Below, piece after piece: positions 7,759 to 16,083 of a stretch of DNA of 64,000 nucleotides. Source of the DNA: Paracoccaceae bacterium (GTDB lineage Bacteria; Pseudomonadota; Alphaproteobacteria; Rhodobacterales; Rhodobacteraceae); the NCBI GenBank assembly GCA_027489375.1, contig JAIXZW010000007.1:270940-334939 (forward strand), written 5' to 3'. The notes beneath the pieces were generated by a model. It worked only from the letters and a program-made list of their open reading frames with translations. It was not told the origin of the DNA and ran no database searches. Made by a program: the position numbers and the translations under genes. Within the stretch, counting starts at the first letter, position 1. Each line of letters starts with the position of its first letter.

Positions 7759-9860
7759 TGTCGGGTGCAATCGGTTTCGGCGCGGCCTCGCTTCTCTTCG
7801 ATCCGCTGGTCGGTTGGCCGGTGCTCTATATGCTTGCCGCCTTGGCCACCCTTGGCCTTGGCCTTGCGCTGTGGCGCGGGCTAAACGGCGCGTGGCTGCG
7901 CGTGGCGAGCGCGCTCGTCCTGCTTGCAGCCCTTGCCAATCCCTCGTTGCAGCGCGAGGACCGGGCGCCCCTGTCCGACATCGTGCTGCTCGTCGTGGAT
8001 GAAAGCTCGAGCCAGACCTTGGCGAACCGTCAGGTCCAGACCGCCGAAGCCGTGGCGCGGATAACGCAGGCGGTGCAAGCCCTGCCCAATACCGAATTGC
8101 GCGTTCTGCGGTTTCAGGACGGGGCCGAGGATGCAGGCTCCCTCGCCATGACCGCCGTGGCCGAGGCGCTGGCCGCAGAACCCCGTGCACGGATTGCCGG
8201 GGCGATCCTCGTTTCGGATGGCCGCATCCATGACCTCGACCTCGCCCCCGCCCTGCCTGCCCCGCTGCATCTGCTGCTGACGGGCCGGGCGACCGACTGG
8301 GACCGCCGGCTGATTGTGAAGAACGCTCCCGCCTTCGCCATCCTCAACGAAGAGGTCAGGCTGACCTTGCGGATCGACGACGACGGCGCCGCAGAAAAGG
8401 GCGGCGAAGCGGACCTGACGATTTCGGTGGATGACGGTCCGGCGCAAACCTATCGCATCCCCGTCGGGCAGGACATCGACCTTCCGGTAAAGCTGCCGCA
8501 TGGCGGGATGAACGTGCTGCAATTCTCGACACCCGTGCAGGCCGACGAATTGACGGACCGCAACAACGCCGCCGTCGTTCAGATCAACGGCGTGCGTGAC
8601 CGGCTGCGCGTCCTGCTCGTCTCGGGCGAACCGCACGCCGGCGAAAGGGTCTGGCGCAACCTGCTGAAATCCGATGCCTCGGTCGATCTTGTCCATTTCA
8701 CGATCCTCCGCCCGCCGGAAAAGCAGGACGGCATCCCGGTATCGGAGCTTTCGCTGATCGCCTTTCCCACCCGCGAACTGTTCGTGGAAAAGATCAAGGA
8801 ATTCGACCTCATCATCTTCGACCGCTACAGGATGCGGGGCATCCTGCCGATGTCCTACCTTGAAAACGTGGCCAATTACGTGAAAGAGGGCGGAACCGTG
8901 CTCGTCGCCGCCGGACCCGAGTTCGGTGCCGTCGACAGCCTGTGGCGCTCGCCTCTGGCCGAGGTCCTGCCGGTCGAACCGACCGCCCGCGTCATATCCG
9001 AAGGCTTCCGGCCCAAACTCACCGATCTTGGCAAACAGCATCCCGTGACCGAAGGGCTCGAAGCTTTGGCTCCCAAGGAAGGCTGGGGCCGCTGGTTCCG
9101 TCTGGTCGAGGTAAAGCCGATCGCGGGACAGGTCGTCATGTCCGGCCCGGGCGACCGCCCGCTTCTCGTCCTCGACCGCGTGGGCGAAGGTCGGGTCGCG
9201 GTGCTGGCCTCGGATCAGGCCTGGCTTTGGGGCCGCGGGTTCGAAGGGGGGGGGCCGCAACTGGAACTCTTGCGGAGGCTGGCCCATTGGATGCTGAAGG
9301 AGCCGGAACTGGAGGAAGAGGCGCTGACGGCTGCGATCAATGGCGCAGTCTCGGCCCAGACCCTGACGATCACGCGGCGGACGATATCGCCGGATCCGCC
9401 CGCCCCGTTGACCATCACCGGACCTGACGGCACAAAGACCGAACTCACCTTGCCCAAGGCCGGGCCGGGACGGTACCAGACGGACTGGCTGGCCCCCGCG
9501 ATGGGCCTTTACCGTCTGGAACAAGGCGATCTCACGCGTGTGGTTGCGGTCGGCCCGCCAGCCCCGAAGGAATTCGAACAGACCATCGCTTCGGGCGATG
9601 CGCTCGCTCCCGTCATTGCCCCCACGAATGGCGGCATCCAGCGGATCGAAGACGGCGTGCCCGATATCCGCACCGTGCGGGATGGGCGCCCCGCCTCTGG
9701 CCGTGGCTGGATCGGCATCACCCCGCGTGGTGCCTATGTGACGCAGGATGTGACGGTTGCACCGGTGCTTCCCGCATGGGCTTGGCTGGTGCTTGCGACG
9801 TTGATGGCTGTGTCTGCATGGCTTGTCGAAGGTCGCAAGACAACGCGAAGCCCTGCCTGA
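7755..9860 (+). CDS. Membrane protein with vWA-like and amidotransferase-like domains
   Basis: A 701-residue protein, last of the MoxR operon. Helices near 16-35 and 45-62 anchor the N terminus. Then comes a vWA-like domain whose MIDAS start D-x-S-x-S is VVDESSSQ (about 80-87). The second half has a glutamine-amidotransferase-like fold (LLVSGEPHAGERVWRNLL; LIIFDRYRMRGILPMSYLENV; VLVAAGPEFG) without a visible catalytic cysteine. One helix ends the protein (PAWAWLVLATLMAVSAWLV) before a basic tail. The ATG at 7755 overlaps the previous stop (ATGA). It probably forms an envelope complex with its three neighbours; this is inference from context. Confidence 0.8.
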   Translation: MMSGAIGFGAASLLFDPLVGWPVLYMLAALATLGLGLALWRGLNGAWLRVASALVLLAALANPSLQREDRAPLSDIVLLVVDESSSQTLANRQVQTAEAVARITQAVQALPNTELRVLRFQDGAEDAGSLAMTAVAEALAAEPRARIAGAILVSDGRIHDLDLAPALPAPLHLLLTGRATDWDRRLIVKNAPAFAILNEEVRLTLRIDDDGAAEKGGEADLTISVDDGPAQTYRIPVGQDIDLPVKLPHGGMNVLQFSTPVQADELTDRNNAAVVQINGVRDRLRVLLVSGEPHAGERVWRNLLKSDASVDLVHFTILRPPEKQDGIPVSELSLIAFPTRELFVEKIKEFDLIIFDRYRMRGILPMSYLENVANYVKEGGTVLVAAGPEFGAVDSLWRSPLAEVLPVEPTARVISEGFRPKLTDLGKQHPVTEGLEALAPKEGWGRWFRLVEVKPIAGQVVMSGPGDRPLLVLDRVGEGRVAVLASDQAWLWGRGFEGGGPQLELLRRLAHWMLKEPELEEEALTAAINGAVSAQTLTITRRTISPDPPAPLTITGPDGTKTELTLPKAGPGRYQTDWLAPAMGLYRLEQGDLTRVVAVGPPAPKEFEQTIASGDALAPVIAPTNGGIQRIEDGVPDIRTVRDGRPASGRGWIGITPRGAYVTQDVTVAPVLPAWAWLVLATLMAVSAWLVEGRKTTRSPA

Positions 9861-9886
9861 CCGAAGACGGGGAGGGGGCGACCGGA

Positions 9887-10576
9887 TCAGGAGCCGAGCA
9901 TCACCTGCCGCGAATGCGACCAGAACTCGCGCCGCAGCAAAACACCCGTCGCTGCGACCGATGTGGCGGCCAACCCCCAAGGCCCAAGCAGCCAGCCCAG
10001 CGCCGCAAGGGCGAAATAGATCGACCGCAAACCACGGTTGAAACTTCGCGCGGCGGTAATGTTGATCTCGCCTGCCTGCGCCGCCCGCGGCAGGGCAGAG
10101 GGGTCGGTGATGTCGTTCGGCACGGCCGCGATCAGGATCGAGCAATAGCCGAACAGCCGGTGCGACCAGATGAACTTCAGCAGCGCATTGGCCAGAAAGG
10201 CGATGATGAGGATGATCTTCACCTCCAACAGCACAGCCACCGCCTGCAACGACAGGTCGGATGCCAAAGTCTCCAACCGCTGCGTGTTCCCGATCAACGC
10301 CACCCCGCCCCCGATGGCGATCATGCTGGCCGAGGCGAAAAAGGCCGTCCCCTGCCGCAACGAGTCAAGGATCGTCGCGTCGAAGATGCGCGGCTGGCGC
10401 GTCACGAACTCCACCATCCAGTCGCGCCGGAACCGCTCCATCAGGACCGAAACCGAAGGGAACCGCCGTGGCGGATGCTCGCTGATCCAGCCGCTGGCCC
10501 AGAAACAGGCCATAAGCACGACAAGTGCCACGGCATCGGCGGTGGTAAAGGGTCCGTGTTGCAGAAAGCTTTCCAT
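9887..10576 (-). CDS. DUF599 family membrane protein
   Basis: A 229-residue integral membrane protein of family DUF599, with four to five hydrophobic segments (ADAVALVVLMACFWASGW; TAFFASASMIAIGGGVALIG; EVKIILIIAFLANALLKFIW; GLRSIYFALAALGWLLGPWG). The family motif region VPND...RAAQAGEINITAARSFNRGLR is intact. Function is unknown. The ATG at 10576 fits the usual family start; an in-frame ATG 36 bases upstream is possible, but neither has a strong ribosome-binding site. It converges with the MoxR operon (26 bases between stops) and diverges from glcD. Confidence 0.8.
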   Translation of the reverse strand: MESFLQHGPFTTADAVALVVLMACFWASGWISEHPPRRFPSVSVLMERFRRDWMVEFVTRQPRIFDATILDSLRQGTAFFASASMIAIGGGVALIGNTQRLETLASDLSLQAVAVLLEVKIILIIAFLANALLKFIWSHRLFGYCSILIAAVPNDITDPSALPRAAQAGEINITAARSFNRGLRSIYFALAALGWLLGPWGLAATSVAATGVLLRREFWSHSRQVMLGS

Positions 10577-10620
10577 CACGGCAGGATTAAGCAAGGGGCG
10601 GCGCCTTGTCATCTGCCGAA

Positions 10621-10643
10621 ATTGGTTATACGACCTTACCAAT
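10621..10643. promoter_or_regulatory. Dyad ATTGGT-N11-ACCAAT upstream of glcD
   Basis: Inverted repeat ATTGGT/ACCAAT with an 11-base spacer, ending 17 bases before the glcD start. The half-site equals that of FadR/PdhR-type GntR regulators (TGGT...ACCA), the class that includes the glycolate regulator GlcC, but the usual spacer is three bases. No such regulator gene adjoins. It could also overlap the glcD -10 region (TTATACGA). Confidence 0.35.
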
Positions 10644-10660
10644 CTGAAAAGAGGTGCCCG

Positions 10661-12094
10661 ATGGACATGCCCCTTCCCGACCCGCAGGTCATGGCACGCC
10701 GTGCAGGGATTGTGGCACGCCTTGCGTCGGTCTTGCCCCCCGACGCCCTGATCACCGACCCGACCGAGACACGCGCCTATGAATGCGATGCGCTCACCGC
10801 CTATCGCTGCCTGCCGCTCGCCGTCACCCTGCCGCGAACGACCGCCGAGGTCGCAGCCATCCTGCGCCTGTGTCATGAGGAACAGGTCAAGGTCATCCCC
10901 CGCGGGGCAGGAACCTCGCTTGCGGGCGGGTCGCTGCCCACGTCGGATGCGGTGATCCTTGGCGTGGCGCGGATGAACGCTGTGCTCGAAACCGATTACG
11001 CCAACCGCTTCATCCGCGTGCAATCGGGGCGCACCAACCTGTCCGTTACAGGCGCGGTCGAAGCGGACGGTTTCTTCTACGCACCCGACCCGTCAAGCCA
11101 GCTTGCCTGCGCCATCGCGGGCAACATCGGCATGAATTCGGGCGGGGCGCATTGCCTGAAATACGGTGTCACCACCAATAACCTCCTCGGCGTCACGCTG
11201 GTGACGATGCAGGGCGAGGTGCTGACCATCGGTGGCCCGTGGCTCGACCCGGGCGGGTTGGACCTTCTGGGCGTGATCTGCGGCTCCGAAGGGCAGCTCG
11301 GCGTCGTCACCGAAGCTTGGCTGCGCATCCTGCCCAAACCCGAAGGCGCGCGCCCCGTGCTAATGGGCTTCACCTCCAACGAAATCGCAGGGGCCTGCGT
11401 GTCCGACATCATCAAGGGCGGGCTTCTTCCCGTGGCCATCGAATTCATGGACCGCCCCTGCATCGAGGCAACCGAAGCCTTCGCCCATGCAGGCTACCCC
11501 GATTGCGAAGCGCTCCTGATCGTCGAGGTGGAGGGCAGCCCCGCCGAAATCGACGACCAGCTTGCCCGCGTCAAATCCATCGCCACCCGCCATTCCCCCG
11601 TCGCCTACCGCGAGGCCGCGTCCGGGGACGAGGCAAAGCGCATCTGGCTGGGCCGCAAATCGGCCTTTGGCGCGATGGGGCAGATGGGGGATTACATCTG
11701 TCTGGACGGGACGATCCCCGTCTCGGAACTCGCCCACGTGCTGCGCCGGATCGGGGAACTCACCGCCTCCTATGGCCTGCGTGTCGCCAATGTCTTCCAT
11801 GCGGGCGATGGCAACATGCACCCGCTCATCATCTTCAACGCCAACAAGCCGGGCGACCTCGAACTGGCCGAAGCGCTGGGGGCCGACATCCTGCGCCTTT
11901 GCGTCGAAGTGGGTGGCTGCCTGACGGGCGAACATGGCGTCGGCGTCGAAAAGCGCGACCTGATGCATGTGCAGTTCAGCCCCACGGATATGGAGGCGCA
12001 GTTGCGGGTGAAGGATGTCTTCGACCCCGACTGGCTTCTGAACCCCGCCAAGGTGTTCCCGCTGGACGTAACCGCCTCGCGCCGCGTGGCCTGA
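10661..12094 (+). CDS. glcD: Glycolate oxidase subunit GlcD (FAD-linked)
   Basis: A 477-residue FAD-binding oxidase subunit; with GlcE and GlcF it oxidises glycolate to glyoxylate at the membrane. The PCMH-type FAD domain shows VIPRGAGTSLAGG (about 75-87) and GNIGMNSGGAHCLKYG (about 154-169). The C-terminal FAD-oxidase domain shows NVFHAGDGNMHPLI and GEHGVGVEKRDLM. The ATG at 10661 follows AAGAGGTG. Order glcD-glcE-glcF is standard, but here a family A repeat lies between glcD and glcE. Related D-lactate dehydrogenases look similar; the three-subunit layout favours glycolate. Confidence 0.93.
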   Translation: MDMPLPDPQVMARRAGIVARLASVLPPDALITDPTETRAYECDALTAYRCLPLAVTLPRTTAEVAAILRLCHEEQVKVIPRGAGTSLAGGSLPTSDAVILGVARMNAVLETDYANRFIRVQSGRTNLSVTGAVEADGFFYAPDPSSQLACAIAGNIGMNSGGAHCLKYGVTTNNLLGVTLVTMQGEVLTIGGPWLDPGGLDLLGVICGSEGQLGVVTEAWLRILPKPEGARPVLMGFTSNEIAGACVSDIIKGGLLPVAIEFMDRPCIEATEAFAHAGYPDCEALLIVEVEGSPAEIDDQLARVKSIATRHSPVAYREAASGDEAKRIWLGRKSAFGAMGQMGDYICLDGTIPVSELAHVLRRIGELTASYGLRVANVFHAGDGNMHPLIIFNANKPGDLELAEALGADILRLCVEVGGCLTGEHGVGVEKRDLMHVQFSPTDMEAQLRVKDVFDPDWLLNPAKVFPLDVTASRRVA

Positions 12095-12105
12095 TGCGGC
12101 GGAAC

Positions 12106-12160
12106 GGGGGGCCGTCTGCCCCCCGCGCCCCCCGAGGATATTTGAGAAAAGAAGAAGGGG
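12106..12160 (+). repeat. Family A palindromic repeat between glcD and glcE
   Basis: A single forward unit: GGGGGGCCGTCTGCCCCCC (perfect six-base GC arms), GCG, then CCCCCCGAGGATATTTG and a purine-rich tail GAGAAAAGAAGAAGGGG. The tail runs into the glcE ribosome-binding site, so the element forms the whole intercistronic region of an otherwise compact operon. Confidence 0.8.
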
Positions 12161-12165
12161 TGCAG

Positions 12166-13242
12166 ATGCGACCCGCAACCGAAGTCGAACTGGCCGAGAT
12201 CGTCAAAGCCGCCAAAACCCCGCTTGCCATCACAGGGGGCGACACACGCCGTCTTGGACCCGTGCGGGGCGAAGTGCTGGACCTCTCCGGCCTATCCGGC
12301 ATCTCTCTCTATGAACCGGGCGCGCTGACGTTGGTGGTGCGCGCAGGCACGCCCTTGGCAAAGGTGGAGGCCGCGCTGGCAGCCGAAGGCCAGCGCCTGC
12401 CGTTCGAGGTTCCCGACATGCGGCGGCTTCTGGGTCGCACGGGCGAAAGCACCATCGGCGGTGTCGTCGCCGCCAACGCCTCCGGCCCGCGCCGCGTGCA
12501 GGCGGGGGCCTGCCGCGACAGCCTGATCGGCATCCGCTTCGTCGATGGCACGGGCGCGGTGATCCGCAACGGCGGACGTGTGATGAAGAACGTGACGGGC
12601 TATGACCTCGTGAAACTCCTTGCCGGATCGCGCGGCACGCTGGGCGTGCTGACCGAGGTGGCCTTCAAACTCCTCCCCGCACCTGAAGCCACCGCGACGC
12701 TGCGGATTGCAGGGCTGGACGATGCACGGGCGGTAGAGGCGCTTTCCTCGGCGCTCACCTCGCCCTTCGACGTGACGGGGGCGGCGCATTGGCCCGACCA
12801 CGGCACCTTTGTCCGCGTCGAAGGCTTCGCCCCCTCGGTCGCCTATCGCAGCGCCGAATTGAAAAAGCGCCTTTCCGCCTTCGGCCCCGTCGAACCCGCC
12901 TTGACCGACCCGTGGCCCGCCATCCGCGATGTGGCCCCCTTCCACGGGGCAGAAGGAGATGTCTGGCGCCTTTCCACCGTCCCTTCGGAGGCCGCGTCCC
13001 TCGTCACGCGTGCGAACGCAAGACAGGCGCTTTACGACTGGGGCGGCGGGCTCGTCTGGCTGCTGGTGGACGAAGGCACCGACCTGCGCGCCACGCTCGG
13101 CCCGTTCAGGGGCCACGCCACCCTGATCCGCTCGGCCAGTGCGCTGCCGGTCTTCCACCCCGAACCCACCCCCATCGCCGCCCTGACCCGTGGCCTGCGC
13201 GCCAAATTCGACCCGCACAGCCTGTTTTCGGAAAGCGCCTAA
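12166..13242 (+). CDS. glcE: Glycolate oxidase subunit GlcE
   Basis: A 358-residue FAD-binding subunit paralogous to GlcD but truncated, as usual for GlcE. Key regions are LTLVVRAGTPLAKVEAALA (about 50-68), LLGRTGESTIGGVVAANASGPRR-like FAD loop (about 87-109) and VMKNVTGYDLVKLLAGSRGTLG (about 143-164). The ATG at 12166 has GAAGGGG eight bases upstream, contributed by the tail of the family A repeat. The frame is open further upstream through the repeat, but those residues are not conserved-looking. glcF follows after three bases. Confidence 0.92.
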   Translation: MRPATEVELAEIVKAAKTPLAITGGDTRRLGPVRGEVLDLSGLSGISLYEPGALTLVVRAGTPLAKVEAALAAEGQRLPFEVPDMRRLLGRTGESTIGGVVAANASGPRRVQAGACRDSLIGIRFVDGTGAVIRNGGRVMKNVTGYDLVKLLAGSRGTLGVLTEVAFKLLPAPEATATLRIAGLDDARAVEALSSALTSPFDVTGAAHWPDHGTFVRVEGFAPSVAYRSAELKKRLSAFGPVEPALTDPWPAIRDVAPFHGAEGDVWRLSTVPSEAASLVTRANARQALYDWGGGLVWLLVDEGTDLRATLGPFRGHATLIRSASALPVFHPEPTPIAALTRGLRAKFDPHSLFSESA

Positions 13243-13245
13243 GCC

Positions 13246-14520
13246 ATGCAGACGAACTTTACCGAAGCCCAGCTTGCCGACCCGCAAACCGCCCGCGCGA
13301 ACGAAATCCTGCGCGCCTGCGTCCATTGCGGCTTCTGCACCGCGACCTGCCCGACCTATCAGGTCCTTGGCGACGAACTCGACAGCCCGCGCGGGCGCAT
13401 CTACCTGATCAAGGACATGCTCGAAAGCGGCCGCCCCGCCGATGCCCGCACCGTCAAGCATATCGACCGCTGCCTGTCCTGCCTCTCCTGCATGACGACC
13501 TGCCCTTCAGGCGTGCATTACATGCACCTCGTCGACCATGCCCGGGCGCATATCGAAGCGACCTATCGCCGCCCCCTGGGCGACCGTCTGCTGCGCTGGC
13601 TGCTGGCAAAGACCCTGCCCTATCCGATGCGCTTCCGCCTTGCGCTGGCGCTGGCCAAGCTTGGCCGCCCCTTCGCCCCGCTGATCCCCGACGCGCGGCT
13701 CAGGGCGATGCTGGCGATGCTTCCGAAGCGCATCCCCCCCGTCAGCCGCAACGACGATGCACAAAGCTTTGCGCCCACCGCGCAGAAACGGATGCGCGTG
13801 GCGCTGATGACCGGCTGCGCGCAAAAGGCGCTGAACACCGATATCAACGACGCCACGATCCGCCTCTTGCGCCGCTTGGGCTGCGAGGTGGTGATCCCGC
13901 AAGGCATGGGCTGCTGCGGCGCGCTGACCCACCACATGGGGCGCGAGGGCGAAAGCCATGCCTTCGCCGCGGCGAACATCCGCGCCTTCCTCGGCGCGGG
14001 CGACCTCGACGCCATCGTCATAAACACCAGCGGCTGCGGCACCACGGTCAAGGATTACGGCCACATGTTCCGCAACGCGCCCGAAGCGGCGGATGCGGCC
14101 AAGGTCTCGGCCCTCGCGCTCGACATCACGGAACTTCTGGCGAAACTCGACCTGCCGCAGGGGGCCGACAAAGGGCTGCGCGTCGCCTATCACGCCGCCT
14201 GCTCGCTGCAACACGGCCAGCAGATCAGGACGACCCCGAAGGACCTGCTCAAACGCGCAGGGTTCGAGGTGGTCGAACCCGCCGACAGCCACCTGTGCTG
14301 CGGGTCGGCGGGAACCTACAACCTGCTGCAACCCGCGATCTCGGCCCAGTTGAAGGCGCGCAAGGTGCAGACGCTCGAGGCGAAATCCCCCGATGTAATC
14401 GCCGCCGGAAACATCGGCTGCATGATGCAGATCGGGTCGGGAACGGGGGTGCCCGTGGTGCATACGGTCGAGTTGCTCGACTGGGCGACGGGCGGGCCGA
14501 AGCCTGCGGCGCTGGGATGA
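13246..14520 (+). CDS. glcF: Glycolate oxidase iron-sulfur subunit GlcF
   Basis: A 424-residue protein with two 4Fe-4S motifs, CVHCGFCTATCP (C25, C28, C31, C35) and CLSCLSCMTTCP (C76, C79, C82, C86). Two cysteine-rich CCG domains follow, recognisable by GMGCCGALTHHMG (about 220-232) and HLCCGSAGTYNLLQP (about 348-362). It passes electrons from the FAD subunits to the respiratory chain. It begins three bases after glcE, so it is in the same transcript. Length matches the family. Confidence 0.95.
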   Translation: MQTNFTEAQLADPQTARANEILRACVHCGFCTATCPTYQVLGDELDSPRGRIYLIKDMLESGRPADARTVKHIDRCLSCLSCMTTCPSGVHYMHLVDHARAHIEATYRRPLGDRLLRWLLAKTLPYPMRFRLALALAKLGRPFAPLIPDARLRAMLAMLPKRIPPVSRNDDAQSFAPTAQKRMRVALMTGCAQKALNTDINDATIRLLRRLGCEVVIPQGMGCCGALTHHMGREGESHAFAAANIRAFLGAGDLDAIVINTSGCGTTVKDYGHMFRNAPEAADAAKVSALALDITELLAKLDLPQGADKGLRVAYHAACSLQHGQQIRTTPKDLLKRAGFEVVEPADSHLCCGSAGTYNLLQPAISAQLKARKVQTLEAKSPDVIAAGNIGCMMQIGSGTGVPVVHTVELLDWATGGPKPAALG

Positions 14521-14560
14521 GCGCCACATTTCCGCCCCAATCCGTTTCTACCCAAAGCTG

Positions 14561-15352
14561 ATGAACCCGCGCCCCGTTTGGCTTTTGCTTGCAGCCCTGT
14601 CCCTGCCGATCCCTTCGGCGGCAGAAGACCTGCGCACCCTCGCCTCGGCCGATCAGGCGCGGGGATGGGATGCCGTGGGCCGGATCAACATCGGCGCCAA
14701 CGGCTTTTGCACCGGCACGCTGATCGCCGACGACCTCGTCCTCACCGCAGCGCATTGCCTGTATGACAAAGCCACAGGCCGCCCCGTCGCGGCGGCAGAC
14801 ATGACCTTCCTTGCCGGTTGGCGCAACGGCAGGGCCGAAGCCTATCGCAACGTGGTCAAGGCCGTCGCGCATCCTGCCTACCGCATGGATGCCAAGCCGC
14901 TCGACAGCGTGGGCAGCGACCTTGCCCTGCTCCGCCTCGACCACCCGATCCGCCTGCCGCAGGTCCAGCCCTTCCCGACCGAGACCGCGCCCGAAACGGG
15001 GGACGAGGTCGGCATCGTCTCCTACGCGCAGGACCGCTCGGAAGCGCCCTCGCTGCAAGAGGTGTGTGACATCCTCGCCAAGCGGCCAGACGTGCTGGTG
15101 CTGTCCTGCGCCGTGGAATTCGGTGCCTCGGGCGCGCCGGTCTTCATGATCGAAGACGGGCTGGTCTCGGTCGTTTCGGTCGTCTCGGCCAAGGCCGAGG
15201 TGGAGGGCAAGCCCGTCTCCCTCGCCGTGCCGCTTGGCCAGACGCTCGCCACGCTCGAAGGGGCGATGGCAACGGGCAGCACCGCCACCGCAGGGGTGCG
15301 CGTCCTGTCCAACGGAACGGGCGGGGCAAAATTCGTCAAGGTGGCCCCCTAG
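14561..15352 (+). CDS. Secreted trypsin-like serine protease
   Basis: A 263-residue S1-family protease with a signal peptide (WLLLAALSLPIPSAA, cut near residue 21). The catalytic triad is visible: H65 in LTAAHC, D120 in GSDLALLRL and S190 in FGASGAP. CTGTLI at 50-55 and cysteines at 50, 66, 169 and 183 suggest two disulfides. It lacks a PDZ domain and is therefore not a DegP-type protease; periplasmic or extracellular action is likely. It starts 40 bases after glcF. Its stop lies eight bases before the -35 of the hsp20 promoter. Confidence 0.88.
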   Translation: MNPRPVWLLLAALSLPIPSAAEDLRTLASADQARGWDAVGRINIGANGFCTGTLIADDLVLTAAHCLYDKATGRPVAAADMTFLAGWRNGRAEAYRNVVKAVAHPAYRMDAKPLDSVGSDLALLRLDHPIRLPQVQPFPTETAPETGDEVGIVSYAQDRSEAPSLQEVCDILAKRPDVLVLSCAVEFGASGAPVFMIEDGLVSVVSVVSAKAEVEGKPVSLAVPLGQTLATLEGAMATGSTATAGVRVLSNGTGGAKFVKVAP

Positions 15353-15359
15353 CCCCCCT

Positions 15360-15388
15360 CTTGAAACGCGATTTTCCGCTACCCAAAT
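15360..15388 (+). promoter_or_regulatory. RpoH (sigma-32) heat-shock promoter for hsp20
   Basis: CTTGAAA (15360-15366), then 15 bases, then CCCAAAT (15382-15388). This agrees with the alphaproteobacterial RpoH pattern CTTG-N17/18-CYTATNT in the -35 and spacing; the -10 has two mismatches. It stands alone between the protease stop and hsp20. It would give a leader of roughly 90 bases, the length expected for a ROSE-type 5' UTR. Confidence 0.65.
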
Positions 15389-15397
15389 CAATCCTGT

Positions 15398-15480
15398 GCC
15401 GGATGCCACAACGGGTCCGGCCAAACTGGCCCGTCCGATGGTCGGAGGGCTTTCACATAGCATCGCTCAATGGAGGATGA
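15398..15480 (+). ncRNA. ROSE-like RNA thermometer in hsp20 leader
   Basis: The leader can fold into successive hairpins: GCCGGA/TCCGGC (15398-15421) or GGCCA-AAC-TGGCC (15419-15431), TCCGA-TGG-TCGGA (15434-15446), and CATCGCTC-AATG-GAGGATG (15461-15479). The last one buries the Shine-Dalgarno bases GGAGGA and has one bulged G (15465) opposite them. This is the U(U/C)GCU-against-AGGA arrangement that defines ROSE elements of rhizobial and enterobacterial small heat-shock genes. Melting on heating would free the site. The call rests on reading the pairing by eye, not on an energy calculation. Confidence 0.65.
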
Positions 15481-15483
15481 CCC

Positions 15484-15942
15484 ATGCGGAACCTTGATTT
15501 CGCCCCGCTTTACCGTGCCACCGTCGGCTTCGACCGGATTGCCGACCTGATGGACCGCGTGCTGACGACCGATGTCGCCCAGCCCACCTATCCGCCCTAC
15601 AACATCGAAAAGACCGCCGAGGATGGCTATCGCATCTCGATCGCCGTGGCGGGCTTCACCCCCGAAGAACTGAACGTCGAGGTGAAGGACGGCACCCTGC
15701 TTGTCGCCGCCCGCAAAGGGGATGAGGCCGAGGGCAAGACCTATCTGCATCGCGGCATCGCAACCCGCGCCTTCGAGCGCCGCTTCGCGCTGGCCGACCA
15801 TGTCCGCGTGACCGGTGCCACGCATGAACACGGCATGCTGCACATCGACCTGATCCGCGAAACGCCCGAGGCGCTGAAACCCCGCCGGATCGAAATCTCG
15901 CGCGGCGGCGAGCCGAAGGTGCTGGAGGCGCAGGTCAACTGA
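15484..15942 (+). CDS. Small heat-shock protein, Hsp20 family
   Basis: A 152-residue IbpA-like alpha-crystallin-type chaperone that holds unfolding proteins. The N terminus MRNLDFAPLYRATVGFDRI matches bacterial class A Hsp20 proteins. The alpha-crystallin domain runs about 38-130 with YRISIAVAGF and FERRFALADHVRV. The expected C-terminal I-x-I anchor is seen as RIEI at about 137-140. The ATG at 15484 follows GGAGGA, which is paired in the predicted thermometer. Expression should depend on RpoH transcription and on heat-released translation. Confidence 0.95.
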   Translation: MRNLDFAPLYRATVGFDRIADLMDRVLTTDVAQPTYPPYNIEKTAEDGYRISIAVAGFTPEELNVEVKDGTLLVAARKGDEAEGKTYLHRGIATRAFERRFALADHVRVTGATHEHGMLHIDLIRETPEALKPRRIEISRGGEPKVLEAQVN

Positions 15943-15972
15943 CCGGACCGGCTTGGTCCTGTGAGCCATAAA

Positions 15973-15998
15973 GAAGGGGCGCCGGATGGCGCCCCTTC
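15973..15998 (+). terminator. Terminator after hsp20
   Basis: An 11-bp perfect stem, GAAGGGGCGCC / GGCGCCCCTTC, with loop GGAT, 30 bases after the hsp20 stop, followed by GCATTT. The stem is strong but the T run is short. Confidence 0.75.
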
Positions 15999-16048
15999 GC
16001 ATTTCCAACGCTGTCCTGTGGGGGAGGACAGGCCGGAAACCGGCTTGC

Positions 16049-16072
16049 GGGGGGCCACTCGCGCGGCCCCCC
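16049..16072 (-). terminator. GC-rich hairpin downstream of the secreted PVYQ protein
   Basis: GGGGGGCC and GGCCCCCC arms around the eight-base loop ACTCGCGC, just past the minus-strand stop at 16084. No T run follows on the minus strand, so it may be a 3' stabilising hairpin rather than a strong terminator. Confidence 0.45.
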
Positions 16073-16083
16073 TGCCGCTGTCT

